Assembly: GCA_023434095.1 (NCBI GenBank)
Contig: JAEYTJ010000103.1
Location: 1 to 27,702, forward strand
Length of the DNA stretch: 27,702 nt
Source of the DNA: Pseudomonadota bacterium
GTDB lineage: Bacteria > Pseudomonadota > Alphaproteobacteria > Rhizobiales > Xanthobacteraceae
Direction: 5' to 3'
This document shows, in pieces, positions 5,820 through 14,605 of this stretch. Position 1 is the stretch's first letter. Every line of letters begins with the position of its first letter. The position numbers and the translations under genes are program-made. The notes under the pieces are model-generated. The model did no database searches. It was not told the DNA's origin and saw only the letters and a list, made by a program, of their open reading frames with translations.

Positions 5820-8800
5820 ATGCACGTCAACACGCGGGCTCAGGGCACGACGAAGCGGGCGACGCTTCTCGCTGGCACGGCATTGATCACCGGTATCGTC
5901 GCCGCTCTTCCTTCGATCGCGCGCGCCGAGCCGCTTCCGACCGGTTGCGTGATAACGAACCCCGGTGTGACCGTTCTCGACTATCGGAACGTCGAGTGCG
6001 TGGGCGACATCAGCGGCAAGGATGCGGCGACCTATAAGTCCGGCAAGGCGCCGGACTCGGCGACCAGCAAGACCTTCGACATGGACCTGGTGCTCACTGC
6101 GCCTGAAACCGTGTCGGACAGCACGGTCTACAACTACTTCCACGGCGGCGAAGGCATCGTCATCGATTCGGATAAGACAGCCGACAAGACGACGGCCGGT
6201 TACGACGTGACCGTAAATGTTGGCGGCACCAGCGCGATCGACTCTACCAAGAACGGCATCTCCGTCACCACGAAGACGGCGGACGCGGACAACACCGGCG
6301 CTATCACCATCACGAGCGGCGCCTTCATCCAGGCGTCCGGCAAGGACGGCAACGGCATCAAGGCCGAGTCCGAAGCGGGCGACATCGCCATCACCAATAC
6401 GGGCATCATCGGCGTGGATTTCGCCGATGGGCTGAAGCTTGACGGCAACCAGTTCTATGTCGGCAAGGATCCGGTGGAACTGAAGGCGGGTTCGGCGTTC
6501 GAGATCGGCCAGGTTTCCGGTTCCGGCATCGTCGCGAACTCCAAGACAGGCGCAATCTCCATTTCCAATGGGGCGTTCGAGGACGGTGTCGTGGTCGAGA
6601 GCGGCGCGATCTATGCCGCCAAGAACGGCATCTCCGCCACCACCAAGGGTACGGACGCCACAGGCTTGGTGATCTCCATCGTCAATGCCGGCGACATCTA
6701 CGCGGGTGAATCCGGCATCGTCGCCGAGATCAGCGACAAGACGTCCAATGGCGGCATCTACATCGCCAATGCCGGCCATATCGAGGGCAAGACCGGCATC
6801 TCGGTGAAGAACGAGGGCACCGGGCGGGTCGAAATCTATAACGTTGCTGACGAGACCATTATCAGCAGCGACAACGGCATCGATGTCGATGGCAAGGGCG
6901 GCGCTATATTCGTCTCCAACGGCTTTCCGGTGTCGGATGGTGAGGTCAATCTCGACGGTGTCATCAAGGCCGGAAAGATCGGCATCAACGTCGCCAACAA
7001 GGGTGGCGACGTCGTCATCTTCAACAACGATTTCTCGGAAATCTACGCGGATGGTGCCTACGGCATCTCCGCCAAGGTCGACAACAAGGACGCGACAGAC
7101 GTTTTTGGCGATATCACCATCGTCAATTTGGGCTTCGTCGGCGCGCAGGGCAGTGATGCAAAGGCCGGCATCTTCGCTGAGATCACCAAGGATAGTGCCG
7201 GCGGCTACACCCTCATCTCGAATGGCACTTACCCCTATGCCGCGGCGAACGCGCGGGTGAACGCCTACAAGGACAATGGCGACGGCACGTTCGTGGTGCC
7301 GTCCGGCAAGGACAGCGGCACCGGCATTCAGATCAAGATGGAAGGCGGCAGTGCTGGCCAGGGCCTCGTCTATGACATCTCTCCTGAATTTGGCGGCGCG
7401 GGGCCTGACGATCGTGAGTTCGGCGCCCTCGTCTTCAACAGCGGCTCGTGGGACTTCAGCGGCAGTGACGATTACCTCACCCCTGGCTTCGCCGATGGCG
7501 TAGCCGTGGCCCCCGGTACGCAGGCGCAAACAACGGGCGGCGTGTTCGCCCCCGGCGGTTCGGCGGTCGACATCAAGTACAAGGGCGACGACGCGGTCGG
7601 CATCATCAATTACGGCACGCTCATCGGCGCGGGCGGCAAGGACTCGCCGGTCGTCAAGATCGAGGCCGACAAGAATGCAGGCGGCGTGTTCCTCTATAAT
7701 GGCGACGACGGGGTGATCGGCAGCACCAACACGCCCTTCGGCTGGAGCGACGCGGTGGTCGACGCTCTCGGCGGAACGAGCTGGGGCGCTATCGTGAACG
7801 TTGCCGGTGGCGGCGGGTTGTCCGCCTTCGCCGACGCCGCCGACGACCAGGCGCTCAAGATCAAGGGCGGCGCGGCCAATGTGGTCAATGATGGCCTGAT
7901 CGTCGGCCGCATCGAGATCGACGGCAAGGAGGGTGGCATTGAAGGTGAGGGCAACGCCGTCTTCGTCAATAACGGGACGTGGCTTACGACGGGCGAAAGC
8001 GCGATCACCGGAGCCAAGGGCGTTCTGTTCTCCGACGCTGTGATGTTCAATAATGGTCTCATCCAGACCGGTTTCGACAGCACAGTGGCCGAGACCGCGA
8101 GCTTCAAGCACTTCACCCTGTTCAACGACGGCCTGATCTCGATGATCGATGGCGGGGTGGGTGACCGCGTCGAGATGCTCCATGACTATGTCGGGACGGG
8201 CGGTCTCCTGGGCGTGGACGTGGATTACGGGTCGCACAGCGCCGACGTCCTCGCCGTGCTCGATCACGGCGACAAGGAAGACCACCAGATCTTCCCGACA
8301 ATCTCCGGCTCGACCGGAGTCGTGATCCATCGGGTGGGGGCCAGCCCGACGGCCGTGGATCCCACCGGCATCGTGGTGGTCGACTACAGCGGGACGTCGG
8401 CAGCCACGCCAGTGGAGAACAGCTGTGTGCGTGGGGCGAGCGACCTCTGCAAGTCGGGCGACGCCTTCTTCATCTCGGGCGCTTCGCAGGGCTATATCAA
8501 TATCGGTGGCTATGGGGCCGTGCAGCACGGCTTCCTCGCCTCGTTCCTTCGCCAGAACACGGCGAGCGAGACCTTCGAGCTGTTTACCGACTGGGGCGTG
8601 GATGCCCGCGTGATGCCGACCCTGGTCACCGCCGCGCAGACCATCTGGTACCAGTCGAACAGCGTGGTTCAGGACCACATTTATGACGGCTATGTCTGGT
8701 CGGGCACGGAGGCGGCGGCCTCGCTTCCGCTGGGCTACGCGGCGGCCGCTTCGGCACCGACCAAGGCCCCGTTCCCGGTGAAGGCGGAGCCTCTTGTGGA

Positions 8801-9629
8801 AGATGGCGGTAAGCTGGTGGCCTGGGCGCGCGCCGGTGGCGGCTGGGGTTCCGCCGACGGCTCCTCGACGGCCCTGATCGCGGGTACGCCGATTTCCATC
8901 GATACCGGCTACGATCAGGACACGTATAGCTTCTTCGGCGGCGTGGACTACTATGCCAACAGCAACTGGCGCTTCGGTGTCTTTGCCGGCTACGAGACCT
9001 CGGACGTCACTTACAACGCCTATGGACTTTCCGCCGACTATGAAGGCGGTTCGATCGGCGGCTTCGTCGCCTACAAGACTGGTGGCTTCTACACCGACGC
9101 CCAGATCAAGGCCGACTTCCTCAGCCTGGATTACAATTCCGCCGCGATCTACAATCCGAGCGTTGACGTCACGAACGTCGGCGTGCGGCTGAATGCCGGC
9201 TATCGGTTCGACACGGGCGCGTTCTACGTCGAGCCGATCGTGTCGTTCTCCTATCTCAGCACGACCTTCGATGATGGCATCTTTGCCGGCACCAATGTCG
9301 ATTTCCGCGATGGCGAAAGCACCCGCGGCGGCGTCGGCGCCCGCATCGGCACCAGCTTCGTCACTGCGTCCGGATCGGCGGACCTCTATGTCCTCGCCAA
9401 GATCTGGAACGAGTTCGGCGACGACAACTCGGCCGTCTTCACGAATGCCGTCTCGTTCGACAACGCCGCCTTCTGGGACACGCTGAACGGTACCTTCGGG
9501 GAGGTCAGCGGTACGGCGGCGTTCTATAGTCTCGACCGTTCGCTGGCCTTCATCGTGTCGGGCGGCTCGGAATTCAACTCCGACGCCACCCAGTACAACG
9601 GCAAGATCGGGCTGCAGAAGAAGTTCTAA
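5820..9629 (+). CDS. Autotransporter outer membrane protein (type Va secretion)
   Basis: A 1269-aa protein with three recognisable parts. Residues 1-36 form a long Sec signal peptide (RATLLAGTALITGIVAALP, cleavage after ARA). Residues about 37-980 are a Gly/Asp/Asn-rich passenger made of irregular short repeats such as NGISVTTK, NGIKAESEAGDIAITN and YGISAKVDN, the pattern of a right-handed beta-solenoid. Residues about 985-1269 form the C-terminal 12-strand barrel (LVAWARAGGGWG onward), ending in a terminal Phe as the BAM recognition signal requires. The protein therefore exports its own passenger to the cell surface; its role (adhesion or other) is not visible and no protease triad is obvious. 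ATG 5820 is preferred over ATG 5814 because GGGGA is correctly spaced only for 5820. It appears monocistronic and ends at a hairpin. Confidence 0.92.
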   Translation: MHVNTRAQGTTKRATLLAGTALITGIVAALPSIARAEPLPTGCVITNPGVTVLDYRNVECVGDISGKDAATYKSGKAPDSATSKTFDMDLVLTAPETVSDSTVYNYFHGGEGIVIDSDKTADKTTAGYDVTVNVGGTSAIDSTKNGISVTTKTADADNTGAITITSGAFIQASGKDGNGIKAESEAGDIAITNTGIIGVDFADGLKLDGNQFYVGKDPVELKAGSAFEIGQVSGSGIVANSKTGAISISNGAFEDGVVVESGAIYAAKNGISATTKGTDATGLVISIVNAGDIYAGESGIVAEISDKTSNGGIYIANAGHIEGKTGISVKNEGTGRVEIYNVADETIISSDNGIDVDGKGGAIFVSNGFPVSDGEVNLDGVIKAGKIGINVANKGGDVVIFNNDFSEIYADGAYGISAKVDNKDATDVFGDITIVNLGFVGAQGSDAKAGIFAEITKDSAGGYTLISNGTYPYAAANARVNAYKDNGDGTFVVPSGKDSGTGIQIKMEGGSAGQGLVYDISPEFGGAGPDDREFGALVFNSGSWDFSGSDDYLTPGFADGVAVAPGTQAQTTGGVFAPGGSAVDIKYKGDDAVGIINYGTLIGAGGKDSPVVKIEADKNAGGVFLYNGDDGVIGSTNTPFGWSDAVVDALGGTSWGAIVNVAGGGGLSAFADAADDQALKIKGGAANVVNDGLIVGRIEIDGKEGGIEGEGNAVFVNNGTWLTTGESAITGAKGVLFSDAVMFNNGLIQTGFDSTVAETASFKHFTLFNDGLISMIDGGVGDRVEMLHDYVGTGGLLGVDVDYGSHSADVLAVLDHGDKEDHQIFPTISGSTGVVIHRVGASPTAVDPTGIVVVDYSGTSAATPVENSCVRGASDLCKSGDAFFISGASQGYINIGGYGAVQHGFLASFLRQNTASETFELFTDWGVDARVMPTLVTAAQTIWYQSNSVVQDHIYDGYVWSGTEAAASLPLGYAAAASAPTKAPFPVKAEPLVEDGGKLVAWARAGGGWGSADGSSTALIAGTPISIDTGYDQDTYSFFGGVDYYANSNWRFGVFAGYETSDVTYNAYGLSADYEGGSIGGFVAYKTGGFYTDAQIKADFLSLDYNSAAIYNPSVDVTNVGVRLNAGYRFDTGAFYVEPIVSFSYLSTTFDDGIFAGTNVDFRDGESTRGGVGARIGTSFVTASGSADLYVLAKIWNEFGDDNSAVFTNAVSFDNAAFWDTLNGTFGEVSGTAAFYSLDRSLAFIVSGGSEFNSDATQYNGKIGLQKKF

Positions 9630-9635
9630 GGGATG

Positions 9636-9671
9636 GCGCGGCGCCCGGCTCAATGGCGCCGCGCGATCTTT
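9636..9671 (+). terminator. Probable terminator after the autotransporter gene
   Basis: A perfect 10-bp GC-rich inverted repeat, GCGCGGCGCC (9636-9645) and GGCGCCGCGC (9655-9664), with a 9-base loop, 6 bases after the stop codon. The following GATCTTT is a poor U-tract, so termination may be partial. It sits between convergent genes and may serve both. Confidence 0.6.
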
Positions 9672-9679
9672 CCGGATCG

Positions 9680-11155
9680 CTAGGTCACAACGTCCTCGCG
9701 CGGGACCACGATCCGGCAGTGAACGCCGCCTGGCGCGAAGTTCAGTTCCGCGCTGCCGGTGGCGGAATAGCGCAGGCTATGACTGATCACCGTGCGTCCG
9801 AAGCCACGGCGTGTCGGCGTGCCCACGGGTGGGCCGCCGCTCTCCTGCCACTCGATGACGAAGGGGGCATCCTCCGAGGCGCGCTCGGCCGCCGACACTG
9901 ACACCTTTCCCTCGTTGGTGGACAGGGCGCCGTATTTGACGGCGTTGGTGGTGAGTTCGTGGAGGATCAGGCCCAGCGCGACGGCGGCGCGCGGCACGAC
10001 CGAGAAGGTCAGGCCTTCCGCCGCTATGCGATCCGCGCCGTGGTCGAGATAGGGCGCGAGTTCGGCGGCGAGGAGGTCGCCGATCTGCAGGTTAGACCAG
10101 GAGCGTACGGCCAGCAGATTATGGGTTGCGGCCAGCGCCTGCAGCCGGCCGGAGAAGGCCACCTGGTATCCCTCCAGCGTGTCCTCCGCCGAAAGGGTGC
10201 GGCTGCTGATGGACTGAACGAGCGCGAGGGTGTTCTTCACCCGGTGGTCCAACTCGGCCATCAGCAGCAATTGTTGCTGCTCGGCGGCCTTGCGCTGCGA
10301 GAGATCGACCATGGCGATCACGCAGCCGCTGATCTGGTCGCCGACGACGCGCAGAGGCGCGATGCTGACGAGATAGTCCTTCACCTTCGGCGCATGGGGC
10401 GCAACCGCCTCGATGCCTTGCAACGGCGTGCCCGATAAGGCCAGGGCGATGAAGTCCTCGCTCTGCATGAGCCCTGTCGCGCCGGGAAACACCAGTGTGA
10501 CGACATCGACGAAGCGGTGCCCGACCAGTTCCCCATCGTGAACGCCCGCTGCGGCTGCATTGGCATGGGTGACGACGCCGTAGCGGTCGCACACGAGCAC
10601 CGCCTCGTTCGCCGAAGCGATCACCGCCCGCGCGATCCGCTCGTTCTGTTCCGCAACCTCCGTCCGCACCCGCTCGGTCACATCGGTAAAGGTGACGGCG
10701 TAGCCGGATACGGTGCCGATCCGCATCGCCGCGACCGAGATGTCGAAATGGCTGTCGCTCCGCCCGGCGAAGCGCGCGCCGGCCACGGGCCTTCCCTCGG
10801 CCGCAGCGGCGAGCAGAGCTTCGAACCGCGCGCTGTTCTCGGTGCTGAGCGTTTCGCTGAAATGGCGCCCCTGCAGCGTGTCAAGGGGGACGCCCAGGAG
10901 TGTGGCGACCCGCTGCGTCGCGTAGAGCACATGACCGAGGCTGTCGAGCGCGACCGCGCCGGGGTCCATCGCCTCCATGAAGTCGCGATAGCCCGCCTCA
11001 CCCTCGATGGTGAAGATCTCGTCGGCATCGGCCCCGCGCACCACCAGCGCGTCCACCTCGCCCTGACGGATGGCGGCGAGGGTGTCCTCGGCCTCCGCCA
11101 GGCGCCGCTCCAGTTCGGCAATAACGGCGCTGGCCTCGTCCGCAGACGCGTTCAT
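9680..11155 (-). CDS. PAS domain-containing HWE-family sensor histidine kinase
   Basis: A 491-aa cytosolic kinase without membrane segments. Residues 8-40 form a helix with the common leader AAIRQGEVDALVV, two PAS domains follow (about 55-160 and 172-290), and the HWE/HisKA_2 dimerisation domain carries the phospho-acceptor H304 in ELDHRVKNTLALVQS. The ATPase domain has the N-box HELTTNAVKYGAL (399-411), the WQESGGP motif (436-442) with the conserved Trp-x-Glu, and GFGRT (451-455). HWE kinases in alphaproteobacteria often feed response regulators such as PhyR of the general stress response. The start overlaps the kaiB stop by ATGA, so the three genes are coupled. No response regulator is encoded beside it, so the phosphate acceptor must be elsewhere. 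The PAS ligand is unknown; the cysteine of LOV domains is not evident. Confidence 0.92.
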   Translation of the reverse strand: MNASADEASAVIAELERRLAEAEDTLAAIRQGEVDALVVRGADADEIFTIEGEAGYRDFMEAMDPGAVALDSLGHVLYATQRVATLLGVPLDTLQGRHFSETLSTENSARFEALLAAAAEGRPVAGARFAGRSDSHFDISVAAMRIGTVSGYAVTFTDVTERVRTEVAEQNERIARAVIASANEAVLVCDRYGVVTHANAAAAGVHDGELVGHRFVDVVTLVFPGATGLMQSEDFIALALSGTPLQGIEAVAPHAPKVKDYLVSIAPLRVVGDQISGCVIAMVDLSQRKAAEQQQLLLMAELDHRVKNTLALVQSISSRTLSAEDTLEGYQVAFSGRLQALAATHNLLAVRSWSNLQIGDLLAAELAPYLDHGADRIAAEGLTFSVVPRAAVALGLILHELTTNAVKYGALSTNEGKVSVSAAERASEDAPFVIEWQESGGPPVGTPTRRGFGRTVISHSLRYSATGSAELNFAPGGVHCRIVVPREDVVT

Positions 11156-11442
11156 TCGTCACCGATCTTGAGATGCACCAGGACCTTCTGCTCGTCGGAC
11201 AGGTCGCCGATGATCTTGCGGATCGGCACGGGCAATTCGCGCACGAGCGTGGGGATGGCGACGATGCTGTGCTCTTTGGCCAGCTGCGGGTTCTTCTTCA
11301 GGTCTACCACTTCGACCTCGTACAGGCCCGGTGCCCGCTCGGCACAGATGCGTTGCAGATTTGCGATCGCCGCCAGCGATCGGGGGGTCTGGCCGGCGAC
11401 GTACAGAATAAGCTTCCGCGGGCGGCCCGGTTCCTCGGTCAT
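11152..11442 (-). CDS. kaiB: Circadian clock protein KaiB
   Basis: A 96-aa protein with the KaiB fold signature: KLILYVAGQTPRSLAAIANL at the start, then YEVEVVDLKKNPQLA and IVAIPTLVRELPVPIRKIIGDL. In the Kai system KaiB binds the CI ring of KaiC, switching from a tetrameric to a thioredoxin-like fold, and changes the KaiC phosphorylation or ATPase state. Length equals that of cyanobacterial KaiB. Start and stop overlap kaiC upstream and the kinase downstream by the ATGA tetranucleotide, giving strong translational coupling and fixed stoichiometry. No kaiA is present in the window, as is usual outside cyanobacteria. Confidence 0.95.
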   Translation of the reverse strand: MTEEPGRPRKLILYVAGQTPRSLAAIANLQRICAERAPGLYEVEVVDLKKNPQLAKEHSIVAIPTLVRELPVPIRKIIGDLSDEQKVLVHLKIGDE

Positions 11443-13142
11443 GTCGATACATCTCCCCGCGCTTGTGCCTTGCGGCTCGCCATCAGTGCAGCCTGGTTTT
11501 CCGCGCGTACCCGCAGATAGTCTTCTTCGGCCCGCAGCAAGGCGCTCAGATCTGCCTCGTCCGCCTCGAGTTCGGCCCGCAACGCCTCCATTTGCGCGGC
11601 GGTACGGCGCCGCCGCTGCTCGATCTGCTGGCGAAGCCGGGCGGCTTCCGACTGCCGCCGGGCCTCGTCCTGCCGGGCGCGGGCCTCTTCCTGCTTGCGG
11701 GCCGAGCCGGTGAGGGCGCCGTCCGCGCCGAGATAAGGCGGCAGCAGCTTGATGCCATGGTCCGTCATGACGAATTCCCGCACCTGGTTGGAGTGCGACA
11801 TGCCGCGCGCCTTGAGCAGATAAAGCTCGCGGTTGAACTCGCCGCCGGTCTCGCGGTTGAGCAGGAGGATCCAGCCGTCCATGAGCGACGACAGTCCCGC
11901 ATCGGTGGCGCCCGCGCCTTCCTGGCTGTGCATGAGGTAGGTGAAGACGCCGGTAATGCCGCGATTCTTCAGGAAGTCCACCATGCGCAGCAGCATCGCC
12001 TGCACTTCGAAACGGTCGCCGCTTTCCATGAAAGCCGAGATCGGATCGAGCACGACCGTCGCCGGGTCGAAGCGGACGATTTCCCGCAGCATTACCGCGA
12101 GGTGCATTTCGAGGCTGTAGAAGGTGGGACGCGCGGCGACGAATTTCAGGCTCCCGCCCTCGATCCAGTGGCCGACATCTGTGCCGACCGAACGCATGTT
12201 GCGCACGGCCTGATCGGCCGACTCCTCGAAGGAGAAGTAGATCGCCCGCTGTCCCGCACGGCAGGTGGCGTCGACGAAGCTCGCCGCCACGGACGACTTG
12301 CCGGAACCGGCGACGCCGGACAGCAGGATCGACGAGCCGCGATGGAAGCCGCCGCCGGTCATCATGGCATCGAGATCGGGAATACCGCTGGGGATGCGCT
12401 CCTCAAGCGCCTTGTGGTTCAAACCCAGCGAAGAGACGGGAAGAACGCTGAACCCTTCCTCGTCGATGAGGAACGGGTATTCATTGGTGCCATGGGCGGT
12501 GCCGCGATATTTGACGATGCGCATGCGCCGCGTCGAAATCTGGTTCTGCACCCGGTGATCGAGCAGGATCACGCAGTCGGAGACATATTCCTCCAAGCCT
12601 TGGCGGGTCAGCGTGCCATCGCCGCGCTCGGCGGTGATGACCGTGGTCATGCCCTTCTCCTTCAGCCAGTCGAACAGGCGCCGGATCTCGGCACGCAGGA
12701 TGGCGGGGTTGGAGAAGGCGGAAAACAGGCTTTCTATGGTGTCGAGCACCACCCGGCGTGCGCCGATCGAATCGATGGCGAGTTCCAGCCGAAGAAATAT
12801 TCCTTCGAGATCGTAGTCGCCCACCTCGGCGAACTCGGCCGGGTCGATGGCGATGTGCTCGAAGGCGATTTTCTCCGCATCGACCAGCCCGCCCATGTCG
12901 AAGCCGAGCGAAGCGACATTGTCGACGATGTCGGCGGGTCGCTCCTCGAAGGTCACGAAGAGCCCCGGTTCCCCGAAGCTGCGGGCGCCGTTCAGCAGGA
13001 AGGTCGAGGCGAACAGCGTCTTGCCGCAACCGGCCGAACCGCAGACCAGCGTCGGGCGACCTGTGGGAACGCCGCCATGGGTAAGCTCATCGAAGCCAGA
13101 GATGCCTGTGGGCGACTTCGCGATTCCGACCGACGGTGCCAT
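11439..13142 (-). CDS. kaiC: Circadian clock ATPase/kinase KaiC with C-terminal coiled coil
   Basis: A double RecA-like ATPase of 567 aa from the ATG at 13142. CI has Walker A GSAGCGKT (35-42) and the catalytic EE pair (66-67); CII has Walker A GVAGSGKS (276-283) and EE (306-307). The autophosphorylation segment TDAGLSSLMD aligns with cyanobacterial TDSHISTITD, so the phospho-sites would be S418 and S419, and the nearby Thr is kept at 413. After about residue 480 there is an 80-residue Arg/Glu/Ala-rich coiled coil absent from cyanobacterial KaiC but known from KaiA-independent relatives such as that of Rhodobacter sphaeroides. The frame is open to an ATG at 13274, but those 44 extra codons are less GC-biased and precede the canonical GIAKSPTGISGFDEL start. 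Ribosome sites are poor for either start. Confidence 0.93.
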   Translation of the reverse strand: MAPSVGIAKSPTGISGFDELTHGGVPTGRPTLVCGSAGCGKTLFASTFLLNGARSFGEPGLFVTFEERPADIVDNVASLGFDMGGLVDAEKIAFEHIAIDPAEFAEVGDYDLEGIFLRLELAIDSIGARRVVLDTIESLFSAFSNPAILRAEIRRLFDWLKEKGMTTVITAERGDGTLTRQGLEEYVSDCVILLDHRVQNQISTRRMRIVKYRGTAHGTNEYPFLIDEEGFSVLPVSSLGLNHKALEERIPSGIPDLDAMMTGGGFHRGSSILLSGVAGSGKSSVAASFVDATCRAGQRAIYFSFEESADQAVRNMRSVGTDVGHWIEGGSLKFVAARPTFYSLEMHLAVMLREIVRFDPATVVLDPISAFMESGDRFEVQAMLLRMVDFLKNRGITGVFTYLMHSQEGAGATDAGLSSLMDGWILLLNRETGGEFNRELYLLKARGMSHSNQVREFVMTDHGIKLLPPYLGADGALTGSARKQEEARARQDEARRQSEAARLRQQIEQRRRRTAAQMEALRAELEADEADLSALLRAEEDYLRVRAENQAALMASRKAQARGDVST

Positions 13143-13363
13143 GGCTTTACGAACGCAATTGATGGGGGCTTCGACAAAGATCACACGACAGCCATTTCGC
13201 GCAACAGGCTCCGTGCCGTCGTACACGTCCCACTCCGCCGCCACCACTGCGTGACGGGTAGGCGAGCCTTCCATCCGTCTCGATCAAGTGGCCTCCCGCG
13301 CCGGCACATCGCCTCCGTGCCGTGCCCGGCGCGAGGACGGTTCGGCGAACGTCCAGCGAACAC

Positions 13364-13386
13364 CAAAACCAGAAATGCCGGTTTTG
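13364..13386. repeat. Inverted repeat in the kaiC / DUF6894 intergenic region
   Basis: CAAAACC (13364-13370) and GGTTTTG (13380-13386) form a perfect 7-bp dyad around a 9-base spacer in a locally A/T-rich stretch between the divergent genes. It is not followed by a T-tract on either strand, so an operator is more likely than a terminator. The rest of 13143-13478 shows no gene I can support. Confidence 0.35.
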
Positions 13387-13478
13387 CTCATTAACACAGG
13401 ATAAGGCACGAAGCCTGAGACGTGTGGGCGCTGGCCGCGGCTGCCTCTTCACCGGCCGCTGCATCGAAAAATTCGCCG

Positions 13479-13503
13479 GGAACGTCAGCCTGCTCTTGGC
13501 GTT
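13479..13503 (+). promoter_or_regulatory. EcfG-type (general stress response) promoter
   Basis: GGAAC (13479-13483) and CGTT (13500-13503) are separated by exactly 16 bases, matching the alphaproteobacterial general-stress sigma factor consensus GGAAC-N16/17-CGTT. Transcription would begin near 13510, about 30 bases before the GTG start of the DUF6894 gene. The match is exact and well placed; sigma dependence is inferred. Confidence 0.6.
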
Positions 13504-13539
13504 GCCGACGAAAGCAAGTCGGTGGCGGAGTTGCAAGCC

Positions 13540-13794
13540 GTGCCCAAATTCGCCTTTCATTGGACGGGAGAGCCTTCTCCCTCACTCGTCGACCTGCCCG
13601 ATGAGCACGCGGCATGGGGGCAGGCGGTTGTCACGACGGGAGAAATTCTTCGGGATCTCGATGGGGCCCTTCCGGTGCCAGGCGAATTCGAAATGCTCGT
13701 GTGCGATGCGTCGGGAACGATTCTCCTCTCCATTACCGTGCGCACACAGCAGCTTCCGGGGGGCGGCACGGTGCAAGCTGGTTCGCGCGATTAG
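13540..13794 (+). CDS. DUF6894 family small protein
   Basis: A cytosolic protein of 84 aa starting with a GTG (read as Met), MPKFAFHWTGEPSP, which resembles the PRYFFHL-type opening of DUF6894 proteins. Later parts, LPDEHAAWGQAVVTTGEIL and FEMLVCDASGTILLSITV, match the family pattern of a helix followed by two strands. GGAG at 13527-13530 lies 9 bases before the GTG; a GTG at 13522 would add six residues. The family is widespread in Rhizobiales, usually in many copies, and has no assigned function. The upstream EcfG-type promoter suggests it is a stress-induced gene, and it may be co-transcribed with the Crp-like regulator 46 bases downstream. Confidence 0.7.
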   Translation: MPKFAFHWTGEPSPSLVDLPDEHAAWGQAVVTTGEILRDLDGALPVPGEFEMLVCDASGTILLSITVRTQQLPGGGTVQAGSRD

Positions 13795-13840
13795 CCTATG
13801 TAATAGATAACCCGACTTCCGCCGCGTAGAGGGCGAGCCG

Positions 13841-14605
13841 ATGGCTGAAAGTGCGGAACTTCCGCCCGGCATGGTGGAAGCTACAATGATCGCCAATTCC
13901 GACCACGTGCTGCGCAAGCTGGATTATGGCCGGCGCTTCACGCCGGAGGAGCAGGAGGTCCTGCGTCGGCTGCCGGTGCAGATCGGGTCGTTCCGCGCCG
14001 GACACCATTTGGTGCGCGAGGGCGACCGCCCCAAACGCTGCTTTGTTCTGCTCGACGGCTTCATCTGCGCGTCCAAGCATCTGGGGGAGGGGCGGCGGCA
14101 GATCGCCTCCTTCTATGTGCCCGGCGACATTCCCGACCTCCAGAGCCTGCATCTGAAGGTGATGGACATCGCTTTCGATACGGTCACGCCCTGCACCGTG
14201 GCGATGGTGTCGCATGAGTCCTTGCAGCAACTGTGCAACGATCATCCGCGGCTCGCATCGGCCTTGTGGCGGACCACCCTGGTCGACGCGGCGATCTACC
14301 GCGAATGGGTGGCCACCGTCGGCCAGCGCAGTGCCGACGCGCGTCTGGCCCACCTGTTCTGCGAGCTGTTTCTCCGGCTGAATGCCGTCGGGCTGACCGA
14401 CCAGAACTCGTGCGAGTGGCCGATGACCCAAGCTGAACTGGGCGATGCCGCCGGCATTTCGGTCGTCCACGTCAACAGGACGCTGCAGAAGCTGCGCGCC
14501 GAGAAGCTGATCCAGCTCAGCAACAGGCGGCTGACGATTCTCGACTGGGATCGCCTGTGCGCTGTCGCCGATTTCGATCCCACCTATCTTCACCTTGGAG
14601 ACTAG
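13841..14605 (+). CDS. Crp/Fnr family transcriptional regulator
   Basis: A 254-aa DNA-binding regulator. A cyclic-nucleotide-binding-like beta-roll spans about residues 40-130 (FRAGHHLVREGD, RCFVLLDGFICASKH, FYVPGDIPDL), followed by the long dimerisation helix and a winged helix-turn-helix at about 195-226 (TQAELGDAAGISVVHVNRTLQKLRAEKLI). The cysteine spacing of an Fnr [4Fe-4S] cluster is absent, and the Arg-Ser pair of cAMP-binding Crp is not seen, so the effector is unknown; this is the common Rhizobiales subgroup. GAGGGCGAG precedes the ATG. It lies on the same strand as the DUF6894 gene and may share the stress promoter. After its stop there is a T6 run (about 14634-14639) without a clear hairpin. 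Confidence 0.9.
   Translation: MAESAELPPGMVEATMIANSDHVLRKLDYGRRFTPEEQEVLRRLPVQIGSFRAGHHLVREGDRPKRCFVLLDGFICASKHLGEGRRQIASFYVPGDIPDLQSLHLKVMDIAFDTVTPCTVAMVSHESLQQLCNDHPRLASALWRTTLVDAAIYREWVATVGQRSADARLAHLFCELFLRLNAVGLTDQNSCEWPMTQAELGDAAGISVVHVNRTLQKLRAEKLIQLSNRRLTILDWDRLCAVADFDPTYLHLGD

Noticed and set aside
5754..9653. Uninterrupted 1299-codon minus-strand frame covering the whole autotransporter gene
   Set aside because: It is a mirror of the biased codon use of the sense gene. The sense strand has a signal peptide, passenger repeats and a canonical barrel ending in Phe; the antisense frame has no ribosome site and low-complexity, family-less sequence.
11463..13394. 643-codon plus-strand frame opposite kaiC
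   Set aside because: Shadow of kaiC, which carries all Walker and catalytic motifs on the minus strand.
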